Below are positions 35,198 through 42,782 of a DNA stretch of 64,000 nt, in pieces (position 1 is the first letter of the stretch; every line of letters starts with the position of its first letter). A program made the translations under genes and the position numbers. The DNA is from Pelagadaptatus aseana (lineage in GTDB: Bacteria; Pseudomonadota; Gammaproteobacteria; Pseudomonadales; Cellvibrionaceae). The notes under the pieces were generated by a model. The model ran no database searches. It saw only the letters and a list, made by a program, of their open reading frames with translations, and was not told where the DNA came from. Location: contig BAABNI010000001.1 of assembly GCA_040365065.1 (NCBI GenBank), positions 248,001 through 312,000 of the forward strand, written 5' to 3'.

Positions 35198-36466
35198 ATG
35201 AGCATTTTAGCTGAACACGGCCAGACACTGCTGATTCTGGCCTGTCTTTTCGGTGTCTTTATGGCCTGGGGTGTTGGCGCCAATGACGTCGCCAACGCCA
35301 TGGGCACTTCGGTAGGCTCCAAAGCCCTGACCATCAAACAGGCGATCCTGATCGCCATGGTATTCGAGTTTCTGGGCGCGTACCTCGCCGGCGGCGAAGT
35401 AACCTCCACCATCCGCAAGGGCATTATTGATCCATCCAATCCGCTGATGACGCCGGAGCTACTGGTGTTCGGGATGATGTCGGCCCTGCTTGCCGCAGGC
35501 ACCTGGCTGTTGATCGCGAGCGCCTTGGGCTGGCCGGTCTCTACCACCCACTCCATTGTCGGCGCCATTGTCGGCTTTGCCGCCGTGGGCATTTCCGTCG
35601 ACGCCGTTGAATGGGCCAAAGTCAGCAAGATCGTCGCCAGCTGGGTAGTATCGCCGGTTCTGGCAGGCACCATCTCCTTTATGCTGTTCCGCAGCGTCCA
35701 GAAATCCATTCTCAACACCGACACACCGTTCGCCAACGCCCAGCGCTACATTCCCATTTATATGTTCTTTGTGGGCTTCCTGATGGCCATGGTCACCATC
35801 CTCAAAGGCCTGAAGCACGTATTCAAAGACATCGGTATGAAGCTGAGCTTCGGGGAAAGCATGGCCATCGCCGCGCTGATCGGTTTGGCTGTGATGATGA
35901 TCGGCATCTACTTCCTGAGAAAAGTGAAAGACGAAGGCAACGAAGACAATCGCTACGCCAGTGTTGAGCGGGTGTTCGCGATCCTGATGGTATTTACCGC
36001 CTGCGCCATGGCGTTTGCCCACGGCTCGAACGATGTGGCCAATGCCGTTGGCCCTCTGGCCGCGGTATACGGCGTGGTAAGTACCGGCGAAATCGCCGTC
36101 AAAACCGCCATGCCTGGCTGGATTTTGTTGCTCGGTGGCGCCGGTATTGTGATTGGTTTGGCCACCTATGGCTGGAAGGTAATTGCCACCATCGGCAAGA
36201 AAATCACCGAGCTGACCCCAAGCCGCGGCTTTGCCGCCGAGCTGGGCGCCGCAGCCACCGTGGTACTGGCGTCCGGTACCGGCCTACCCATCTCCACCAC
36301 CCACACTCTGGTGGGTGCGGTTCTGGGTGTTGGTTTGGCACGCGGGATTGGCGCTCTGAACCTGCGCGTCATCGGCACCATCTTTACCAGCTGGCTGATT
36401 ACCCTGCCTGCCGGTGCTGGATTGGCGATTATTTTCTTCTTCTTGTTTAAAGGGATTTTTTCTTAA
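35198..36466 (+). CDS. pitA: Low-affinity inorganic phosphate transporter, Pit family
   Basis: A 422-residue inner-membrane symporter of metal-phosphate and protons. The two inverted-repeat halves each contain the PHO-4 signature: GANDVANAMGTSVGS (near residue 27) and GSNDVANAVGPLAAV (near 275), each followed by a P-I-S/V-S-T-T-H motif (WPVSTTHSIVGA and LPISTTHTLVGA). About 10-12 hydrophobic helices. It is cotranscribed with the DUF47 gene. The start has a CGGAGA ribosome site. Confidence 0.94.
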   Translation: MSILAEHGQTLLILACLFGVFMAWGVGANDVANAMGTSVGSKALTIKQAILIAMVFEFLGAYLAGGEVTSTIRKGIIDPSNPLMTPELLVFGMMSALLAAGTWLLIASALGWPVSTTHSIVGAIVGFAAVGISVDAVEWAKVSKIVASWVVSPVLAGTISFMLFRSVQKSILNTDTPFANAQRYIPIYMFFVGFLMAMVTILKGLKHVFKDIGMKLSFGESMAIAALIGLAVMMIGIYFLRKVKDEGNEDNRYASVERVFAILMVFTACAMAFAHGSNDVANAVGPLAAVYGVVSTGEIAVKTAMPGWILLLGGAGIVIGLATYGWKVIATIGKKITELTPSRGFAAELGAAATVVLASGTGLPISTTHTLVGAVLGVGLARGIGALNLRVIGTIFTSWLITLPAGAGLAIIFFFLFKGIFS

Positions 36467-36505
36467 CTTCCTTTTTTAGCCCTGCTCGCGTCCAGTACTA
36501 ACGGC

Positions 36506-36609
36506 GGGAGCGGGGCAACTGGTTTCCGGGGACGCCGTAAACCCATCCGTGGGGGCTCTTCACAGACATCCATGTCTGTGGAGCCCCGGAAACCAGTCAC
36601 CCCACTCCC
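36506..36609 (+). repeat. Interspersed cruciform repeat, copy A
   Basis: Outer arms of 26 bases (36506-36531 and 36584-36609) are inverted copies with 3 mismatches and carry the core ACTGGTTTCCGGGG. Inside lie the family core ACGCCGT-AA-CCATCC-TG-GGGCTC and a perfect inner hairpin CACAGACAT-CC-ATGTCTGTG (36561-36580). The inner and outer pairings together give a branched cruciform. It lies between pitA and rpiA, 65 bases before copy B, which is in the opposite orientation. Confidence 0.85.
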
Positions 36610-36673
36610 CCTGCATCTCACTTCGCACTGAGTACAAAAACATTTTTTGGAAAGAAGCTTCAGCCGGATTGAA

Positions 36674-36784
36674 GAGCTGTGGCAGGTATGGGGACCCGGA
36701 CACCTTCGGCAGCATGGATGCTGCCGAAGAGCCTACATGGATGTATTCACGGCGTGTTCCGGATACCCATGGCTGTCGCAGATC
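36674..36784 (-). repeat. Interspersed cruciform repeat, copy B
   Basis: Read on the minus strand it runs GATCTGCGACAG ... ACACGCCGTGAATACATCC ... GCATCC ... GCCACAGCTC, the same order as copy C. The inner palindrome CTTCGGCAGCAT-GG-ATGCTGCCGAAG (36704-36729) is perfect over 26 bases. The outer arms (around ATGGG..CCGG) pair imperfectly. It ends about 35 bases from the rpiA stop. Together with copy A it fills the 352-base gap between pitA and rpiA, in which I see no gene. Confidence 0.85.
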
Positions 36785-36818
36785 GCCACGACAGAGAAAA
36801 GAAATACGAATTTAAAAC

Positions 36819-37487
36819 TTACTTGATAACCTCAACGCCAGATTCGCGCCCAATCATCATCACATCGGCATTGCGCTGAGCAAACAAACCATTGGTCACC
36901 ACACCCACGATCTGATTGATATCGGCTTCCAACTGCTTGGGGTTGGTAATCTGCATATTGTGAACATCGAGGATTACATTGCCGTTATCGGTCACACAAC
37001 CCTGACGATAAACCGGATCGCCACCCAGCTTAACCAGCTCGCGAGCCACATGAGAGCGGGACATCGGAATCACCTCAACCGGTAACGGGAAAGCGCCCAG
37101 GGTATCCACCCACTTGCTGCCATCGGCAATGCAGACAAACTCATCGGCCACCGCCGCAACAATTTTTTCGCGGGTCAGAGCGGCACCGCCACCTTTGATC
37201 AATTCCAGATCCGGATTGGTTTCATCGGCACCGTCGACATAAACCACCATGCCATCCACTGCATTGAGATCGTAAACCGGAATGCCATGGCCTTTGAGAC
37301 GCTCGGCGGATGCCTCGGAGCTGGCCACAGTGCCATCGAATGAACCTTTGATTTCCGCCAGATAATCAATGAAATAGTTGGCGGTTGAGCCGGTGCCGAC
37401 ACCGACAATACTGTCACTGTCGAGCTTGGGTGCAATGTAATCAACGGCAGCCTTGGCAACGGCCTGTTTCAATTCGTCCTGGGTCAT
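36819..37487 (-). CDS. rpiA: Ribose-5-phosphate isomerase A
   Basis: A 222-residue enzyme that interconverts ribose-5-phosphate and ribulose-5-phosphate in the pentose phosphate pathway. Visible motifs: the phosphate-binding loop VGVGTGSTANYFID (near residue 25), DGADETNPDLELIKGGG with the catalytic Asp residues (near 82-97) and the catalytic base region GGAALTREK. Length matches E. coli RpiA (219). It is transcribed alone from a strong promoter and diverges from ilvA. Confidence 0.96.
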   Translation of the reverse strand: MTQDELKQAVAKAAVDYIAPKLDSDSIVGVGTGSTANYFIDYLAEIKGSFDGTVASSEASAERLKGHGIPVYDLNAVDGMVVYVDGADETNPDLELIKGGGAALTREKIVAAVADEFVCIADGSKWVDTLGAFPLPVEVIPMSRSHVARELVKLGGDPVYRQGCVTDNGNVILDVHNMQITNPKQLEADINQIVGVVTNGLFAQRNADVMMIGRESGVEVIK

Positions 37488-37528
37488 GGTGGTCTCAGTG
37501 TAAAAGCGGAAAGTTTCTAGAGCGGGGT

Positions 37529-37557
37529 ATTATAGGTGGGCGACGCCCTGTCCACAA
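37529..37557 (-). promoter_or_regulatory. rpiA promoter
   Basis: On the minus strand TTGTGG (37552-37557), a 17-base spacer and a perfect TATAAT (37529-37534) lie 41 bases before the rpiA ATG. The spacer contains the palindrome GGGCG-T-CGCCC. Confidence 0.78.
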
Positions 37558-37647
37558 AAGAATTTCAGCCCCACCCATTTATCAAAGACAGATGAATGGA
37601 TTACCATCTGCGCTCATCCCCATCCCGAGTTCACCACAGGCCACAAC

Positions 37648-39162
37648 ATGCCCCAGAGCTACATCAAGCGCATTCTCGATGCCCGCATCTACGACGTCGC
37701 AGTAGAAACACCACTGGACTACGCTCGCTTTCTGTCGAAACGACTGGGCAACAACATTATGCTCAAGCGTGAAGACCTGCAGCCAGTGTTCTCTTTTAAA
37801 ATTCGGGGAGCTTACAACAAACTGAGGCAACTGCCGGAAGCCGAGAAAGCCCGTGGCGTGATTGCCGCCTCCGCGGGCAATCACGCTCAGGGGTTGGCCC
37901 TGTCGGCGCAGGCGCTCAGAGTCAAAGCCACCATCGTCATGCCTCGCACCACCCCGGCTATCAAAGTCGAAGCCGTCAAATTTCGTGGTGCGCGTGTGAT
38001 ATTGCACGGTGACACCTACGATGAGGCATCAACCCACGCACAGAAACTGGTGAAGGAAAAAGGCCTGACCTATATCCACCCCTACGACGACCCCGATGTC
38101 ATTGCCGGGCAGGGCACTGTGGCGATGGAAATTCTGCGCCAGTACAACAAACCCATCGACGCCATTTTTGTGCCTGTAGGCGGCGGCGGTTTGTGCGCCG
38201 GAGTGGCGGCCTATATCAAATACGTGCGCCCGGAAACCAAGGTCTTTGCCGTCGAACCTGAGGACGCCGCCTGCCTGAAAGCCGCACTGGATAAAGGCCG
38301 TCGAGTCACTCTGCCTCAGGTGGGCATTTTTGCCGATGGTGTCGCAGTGGCTCAAATCGGCAAGGAAACCTTCCGGGTCCTGAAAGAAACCGTGGACGGC
38401 GTCATTACCGCTAACACCGACGAAATTTGTGCCGCCATCAAAGACGTGTTTGAAGACACCCGCGCCATCAACGAACCGGCCGGCGCACTGGCGCTGGCAG
38501 GGTTGAAAAAATACGTTGAGGATAGTGGCTGTGAAAATCAGACTCTGATCGCCATCAACAGCGGTGCCAACACCAACTTCGATCGCCTGCGCTACATCTC
38601 CGAGCGCACCGAGATCGGTGAAAAACGCGAGGCCATTCTGGCCGTCACCATCCCGGAAAAACCCGGTGCCTATAAGTCCTTCCTCAAGGATCTGGGCAAA
38701 CACAATATTACCGAGTTCAACTATCGCTACGCCGATGATGACAAGGCCCGGATTTTTGTCGGCATTCAGGTTTCCCCCGATCAGCAGGACCGACTCGAAA
38801 TGGTCGAGCGATTAAAATCGAAAGACTATCAGGTGGTGGACATGACCGATAACGAAATGGCCAAACTGCACATCCGTCATATGGTGGGAGGCCACGCACC
38901 ACAGGTCGATAATGAATTGGTGATTCGCTTTGAATTTCCGGAGCGTCCCGGCGCGCTGCTGAACTTCCTGAACCAGATGGCCGGGCGCTGGAATATTTCC
39001 ATGTTCCACTACCGCAATCACGGCTCGGCGTACGGCAGAGTGCTGGTTGGCATGCAGGTGTCGAAAAAAGAACGGGGCGAATTCAAACAATTCCTCAAAG
39101 AGCTGAACTACCCCTTCTGGGATGAGACCGATAACGAAGCCTATCAATTTTTTCTTGGCTGA
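37648..39162 (+). CDS. ilvA: Threonine dehydratase, biosynthetic
   Basis: A 504-residue PLP enzyme that converts threonine to 2-oxobutanoate, the committed step of isoleucine synthesis. The catalytic domain has KREDLQPVFSFKIRGAYNKL with PLP Lys51, SAGNHAQG and the phosphate-binding loop VGGGGLCAG. Residues about 325-504 hold two ACT-like regulatory domains (VTIPEKPGAYKSF and FEFPERPGALLNFL), so it is the isoleucine-inhibited biosynthetic type, not TdcB. E. coli IlvA has 514 residues. Confidence 0.96.
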   Translation: MPQSYIKRILDARIYDVAVETPLDYARFLSKRLGNNIMLKREDLQPVFSFKIRGAYNKLRQLPEAEKARGVIAASAGNHAQGLALSAQALRVKATIVMPRTTPAIKVEAVKFRGARVILHGDTYDEASTHAQKLVKEKGLTYIHPYDDPDVIAGQGTVAMEILRQYNKPIDAIFVPVGGGGLCAGVAAYIKYVRPETKVFAVEPEDAACLKAALDKGRRVTLPQVGIFADGVAVAQIGKETFRVLKETVDGVITANTDEICAAIKDVFEDTRAINEPAGALALAGLKKYVEDSGCENQTLIAINSGANTNFDRLRYISERTEIGEKREAILAVTIPEKPGAYKSFLKDLGKHNITEFNYRYADDDKARIFVGIQVSPDQQDRLEMVERLKSKDYQVVDMTDNEMAKLHIRHMVGGHAPQVDNELVIRFEFPERPGALLNFLNQMAGRWNISMFHYRNHGSAYGRVLVGMQVSKKERGEFKQFLKELNYPFWDETDNEAYQFFLG

Positions 39163-39189
39163 TGCGGTTATGGCCCAAGTGATTTGCTG

Positions 39190-39217
39190 CAAGTAACCTA
39201 CTACAAGTAACCCACTA
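39190..39217 (+). repeat. 14-base tandem duplication after ilvA
   Basis: CAAGTAACCTACTA is followed directly by CAAGTAACCCACTA, a two-unit tandem repeat with one difference. The second unit runs 3 bases into the 3' end of the small convergent gene and supplies part of its stop region. Confidence 0.7.
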
Positions 39218-39421
39218 ATTGGGCAGCGATCCGAGAATTTCCCGTCGCGCGTGAATCATTTCACGATAGGTCTGCTCCAGTGAGCGGTCTACGCGGCGGT
39301 CATTGCATTGCAGGCGCTCCAGATCCCTTTCCAAGCGAGTAATTTCTTGCAGCAACCGCTCGCGCATCAGACAGGAATTCATGGAATCAACGTTGACCAG
39401 TGAAACCGCGGGCTGGGCCAT
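39215..39421 (-). CDS. Small coiled-coil protein of unknown function
   Basis: A 68-residue protein. Residues about 18-60 are a charged amphipathic helix (RLLQEITRLERDLERLQ ... SLEQTYREMIHARREIL) likely to form a coiled coil. No membrane or signal segment. A strong ribosome site GGAGGTGCC sits 5 bases before the ATG at 39421, which supports a real gene. It stands alone between convergent ilvA and the cysQ gene. I do not recognise the family. Confidence 0.65.
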   Translation of the reverse strand: MAQPAVSLVNVDSMNSCLMRERLLQEITRLERDLERLQCNDRRVDRSLEQTYREMIHARREILGSLPN

Positions 39422-39513
39422 AAGGCACCTCCATAGACTTGTGTTAAATAGCCTTACTTATTCTTTGGGGCGCTTTAAAGCTTAGCCAATACCCGCACTT
39501 CTGCTTGGAACAT

Positions 39514-40338
39514 TTAGTTATTACCTTCAACCAGAAAACCCCAGTCAAACTGCCTGTCACCCACCACAAAAAAATTCGGATTGAGCAACGACTCCTTGCG
39601 GTTGTAGCGCAGTGGGCGCAAGTTGTGATCCAGCAGAGCACCTCCGGCAGCCTCCACCACCGCCTGAGCCGCCGCGGTATCCCATTCACTGGTTGGCGCC
39701 AGGCGCGGGTAGAAATCTGCAGCGCCTTCGGCGATCAGGCACATCTTTAATGAACTGCCAATGTGGCGCGTTGCCACAGCGCCAAGCGATGGTGGCAGCT
39801 TGGCCAGCAATCGGTCCACAGCCTCGGTACCGTATCGGCGACTGGACACAACCGTAAATGACCGAGCATTGCCTGTCTGGTCGGTGAGCTTACTGGTATT
39901 AATCGGTATCGTATCGGCGACGATTTTGTTGGCACCGCCACCCGCAATCCCCGTATAGGCAACGCCGGAAACCGGCACATAAACCACACCCAAAATCGGA
40001 CAGCCATTGTCAATCAGGGCCACATTCACCGTGAACTCACCGTTACGATTGATAAACTCCCGGGTGCCATCAAGAGGATCCACCAACCAATAACGGGACC
40101 AATGCTGACGCACTGAAAAATCCGGTATGCCGCCTTCTTCCGACAGCACAGGAATGCCTGGCAACAACTTTTCAAGGCCGGGCTCCAGAATGTTATGGGC
40201 GTTCAGGTCGGCCCGGGTGACAGGAGAATCATCAGCCTTTGTCTGTAACCCCATGTCAGCACCACCATGGTACACATCAAGGATCGCCTGGCCTGCCTCA
40301 CGGCAGAGTTCAACAACAGGGTTTAACAGCTGCTGCAT
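39514..40338 (-). CDS. cysQ: 3'(2'),5'-bisphosphate nucleotidase (inositol monophosphatase family)
   Basis: A 274-residue Mg-dependent phosphatase that removes the 3'-phosphate from PAP/PAPS. The ATG at 40338 is preferred over a longer frame (14 extra residues). Metal-site motifs are SEEGG (near residue 65), DPLDGTREFI (near 86) and WDTAAAQAVVEAAGG near the C-terminus, which together fit CysQ. PAP is the by-product of the sulfotransferase encoded 20 kb away, so this enzyme would recycle it; that link is inference. Confidence 0.9.
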   Translation of the reverse strand: MQQLLNPVVELCREAGQAILDVYHGGADMGLQTKADDSPVTRADLNAHNILEPGLEKLLPGIPVLSEEGGIPDFSVRQHWSRYWLVDPLDGTREFINRNGEFTVNVALIDNGCPILGVVYVPVSGVAYTGIAGGGANKIVADTIPINTSKLTDQTGNARSFTVVSSRRYGTEAVDRLLAKLPPSLGAVATRHIGSSLKMCLIAEGAADFYPRLAPTSEWDTAAAQAVVEAAGGALLDHNLRPLRYNRKESLLNPNFFVVGDRQFDWGFLVEGNN

Positions 40339-40450
40339 TTGAATCGACCTCGATTTCAGCTCAATAGGGCCCCGCAGCATAACCAGAGCCCTTCAGCATC
40401 TCCAGCATTTGCCGTAAGCTGGTCATCAAACTCTTTAAAAGGAATCCGGT

Positions 40451-41164
40451 GTGCCCAACCCTACACCCTCACAACACCCTCCTCACCGCGACAACTTCTG
40501 GTGTGGCAGCCAATGGCTGATGGTAGCCGTCGCGCTGTCGCTCTGTTACCTGTTATCGATGTTGGCACTGCCCTATCCCCTGCATTTTCTGGTGAAAGCC
40601 AGTCCGATTCTCTGGTTGGCTCTGTGCTGCAACAAACTGCTGCCCACTGCCGTTCGCACACCTATGACCCTGGCACTATTGTTTTCAGCCGCAGGGGACA
40701 TGCTGCTGGCACTGAATTTTGAGCATTCCTTTGCCGCGGGCCTCAGCTCTTTTCTATGTGCTCAGCTGATCTATATCTCGGTATTTTTCAAACGCCGGGG
40801 GCAGCTGGGTGACAAGCGACTGATGCTGCTGGCCATTGCCATTTTTTATATTGCCATGCTGGGTTTGATTCTTCCCGAGACCGGTGAACTGAAAATCCCT
40901 GTGACCGTATATATGACGGCAATATGTTGCATGGGGGCTCTGGCGGCACTGCATCGCGGTTCAGCGCTGGTTTTATTGGGCGCCATCAGCTTTATGGTGT
41001 CGGATGCGGTGATTGCCATCGACAAATTTCTGGCTCCCTTTGATGGCGCCAGACTGGTGATTATGAACACCTATTATCTGGCTCAGATATTGATAGTAAC
41101 CGGCCTTGTTGAGACCTACAGAGCAAATGCTGACACAGACAAAACCACAGAGACCACCGAATGA
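40451..41164 (+). CDS. YhhN/TMEM86-family integral membrane protein
   Basis: A 237-residue protein with about eight hydrophobic helices of the YhhN family, whose animal members are lysoplasmalogenases. Polar residues conserved in the family are visible in PLHFLVKASPILWLAL, SAAGDMLLAL (Asp) and FMVSDAVIAIDKF (Asp). The start is GTG at 40451 behind an AAGGA site. The stop overlaps the yrfG start (ATGA), so the two are coupled. The enzymatic role in bacteria is not proven. Confidence 0.82.
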   Translation: MPNPTPSQHPPHRDNFWCGSQWLMVAVALSLCYLLSMLALPYPLHFLVKASPILWLALCCNKLLPTAVRTPMTLALLFSAAGDMLLALNFEHSFAAGLSSFLCAQLIYISVFFKRRGQLGDKRLMLLAIAIFYIAMLGLILPETGELKIPVTVYMTAICCMGALAALHRGSALVLLGAISFMVSDAVIAIDKFLAPFDGARLVIMNTYYLAQILIVTGLVETYRANADTDKTTETTE

Positions 41165-41814
41165 TTGACTGGCAAGCTATCGATACTGTCCTGCTGGATA
41201 TGGACGGCACCCTGCTGGACCTCCACTACGACAATTACTTCTGGCTGACCCACTTACCCAAGCGCTATGCCCAGGCCCACAATGTTGACGAGGCAGAAGC
41301 TTTCCGCCGACTTGAGGCCCACATCAAAGCCCACGAGGGCACTCTCAACTGGTACTGTCTGGAATTCTGGTCAGATTCACTGCAGCTGGATATTCGCGCC
41401 CTGAAAGAAGAAGTCAAACACAAGATCCAAATTCGCCCCTTTGTTGTCGACTTTCTGAAAGCTCTGAAACAGCAGGGAAAAAGACTGGTGCTGATCACCA
41501 ACGCCCACCCACAGAGTCTCGACCTGAAACTGGAAATCACCGAAATCGATCAATGGCTGCACATGGTAATTTCCTCCCATGAATTTCAGCAACCCAAGGA
41601 AGCTCAGGAATTCTGGCAACAATTGATCGTTCAGGAACCCTTTGATCCTGAGCGGACTCTGTTTATTGACGATACGGTGCGCATTCTCGACTCAGCCAAA
41701 GAATTTGGTATTCGCCACCTGCTGTGCATCCAGCAACCGGACAGTCAGCGGGAGCAAAGGGATATTACCGAGTATCCCGCCATCCATCACTTTGATGAAA
41801 TCATTCCCCAATAA
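41161..41814 (+). CDS. yrfG: GMP/IMP nucleotidase, HAD family
   Basis: A 217-residue HAD-superfamily phosphatase. Motif I is LLDMDGTLLDLHYDNYFW (nucleophile Asp13 and acid/base Asp15), motif II LVLITNAHP, and motif IV LFIDDTVRIL. The length and the segment following motif I match E. coli YrfG, a purine nucleotide 5'-phosphatase. It lies upstream of hslR, the same yrfG-hslR order as in E. coli. The start overlaps the preceding stop. Confidence 0.9.
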   Translation: MIDWQAIDTVLLDMDGTLLDLHYDNYFWLTHLPKRYAQAHNVDEAEAFRRLEAHIKAHEGTLNWYCLEFWSDSLQLDIRALKEEVKHKIQIRPFVVDFLKALKQQGKRLVLITNAHPQSLDLKLEITEIDQWLHMVISSHEFQQPKEAQEFWQQLIVQEPFDPERTLFIDDTVRILDSAKEFGIRHLLCIQQPDSQREQRDITEYPAIHHFDEIIPQ

Positions 41815-41829
41815 GTACAAACTCAAGCT

Positions 41830-42216
41830 ATGGAAAAAGTACGTATCGACAAATGGCTCTGGGCCGCCCGTTTTTTTAAGACTCGCTCACTGGCCAAACA
41901 GGCCATTGATGGCGGCAAGGTACATTGCGGCGGACAACGGGTAAAACCCAGCAAAGAGATAGAAACCGGCGTGCACTTGACCGTTCGTCAGGGCTGGGAC
42001 GAAAAAGAAATTGAAGTCATCAAGCTGTCCGATCAACGCCGTGGGGCACCGGAAGCTATACTGCTGTATCAGGAAACCCCGGCAAGCATCCAGAAGAGGG
42101 AAGAACAGGCCGTACAACGCAAAGCCCTGAGAGGCATTATCGGTCAACCGGAGCATCGCCCCACCAAGAAACAACGCCGCCAGATTCACCGTTTTCGCGA
42201 ACAGGATTTTGAATGA
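41830..42216 (+). CDS. hslR: Ribosome-associated heat shock protein Hsp15
   Basis: A 128-residue S4-domain RNA-binding protein that binds 50S subunits carrying stalled nascent chains and aids their recycling. The S4 domain occupies residues 1-60 with VRIDKWLWAARFFKTRSLA and GGKVHCGGQRVKPSK. The C-terminus is basic (PTKKQRRQIHRFREQDFE). Length matches E. coli Hsp15 (133). Downstream of yrfG by 15 bases, overlapping the next gene by 4. Confidence 0.93.
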   Translation: MEKVRIDKWLWAARFFKTRSLAKQAIDGGKVHCGGQRVKPSKEIETGVHLTVRQGWDEKEIEVIKLSDQRRGAPEAILLYQETPASIQKREEQAVQRKALRGIIGQPEHRPTKKQRRQIHRFREQDFE

Positions 42217-42641
42217 TGATTCGCCTGCTGTTGCTCGTTCTGATGATCACCCCCGCTCAGGCAGCGGTTTATCAATGGGTGGATGAAGACGGCAAAAAGC
42301 ACTTCAGCGACACACCACCGCCCGACAAACATCAGGCCAAAGATATCTCCGATACCCTCAAGCCCGCCAATATCGATCAGGGCCAGGCTGAGCAGCAAAA
42401 ACTCAAAAAGCTGTTTACCAAGCCCGGCAAAGCCGAACAGCAATACGAACACAACAAAAACAACGGCAACAAAGCCCGTCAACAGCAGGCTTATTGCGAC
42501 TATCTGCGCAACCGACTCAGAACCATCAGCGGCCGGGTCATGTTTGTCGACAAACAGGGCAAGGACGTCAAAGTATCGGAGGCCGAGCGCAAACAGCGAG
42601 TCAAAAGCCTAGAGAAGAAAATCAAACGGGAGTGCAACTGA
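42213..42641 (+). CDS. DUF4124-domain secreted protein
   Basis: A 142-residue protein with a signal peptide (MMIRLLLLVLMITPAQA, cleavage before AVYQW). The DUF4124 motif YQWVDEDGKKHFSDTPPP follows directly. The rest is Lys/Gln-rich with a helical tail containing two Cys (QQAYCDYLRNRLRT and the C-terminal Cys), which may form a disulfide in the periplasm. The ATG overlaps the hslR stop. Function is unknown for the family. Confidence 0.8.
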   Translation: MMIRLLLLVLMITPAQAAVYQWVDEDGKKHFSDTPPPDKHQAKDISDTLKPANIDQGQAEQQKLKKLFTKPGKAEQQYEHNKNNGNKARQQQAYCDYLRNRLRTISGRVMFVDKQGKDVKVSEAERKQRVKSLEKKIKRECN

Positions 42642-42782
42642 TCCCTGAATTGATCGCCATCAATTACGATGCAACTTAATCGGCGCATTAATCCACGCAG
42701 CCCCCCGTTATGGATTACACTCTAGGGGTCGACTATCGTCTGTTACACCAGACACCGTGAGGCCAGCAAAAGGAATTTACCT

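Noticed and set aside
36549..36879. Short frames in the pitA-rpiA gap
   Set aside because: They lie in the inverted repeats A and B, and the longest runs into antisense rpiA.
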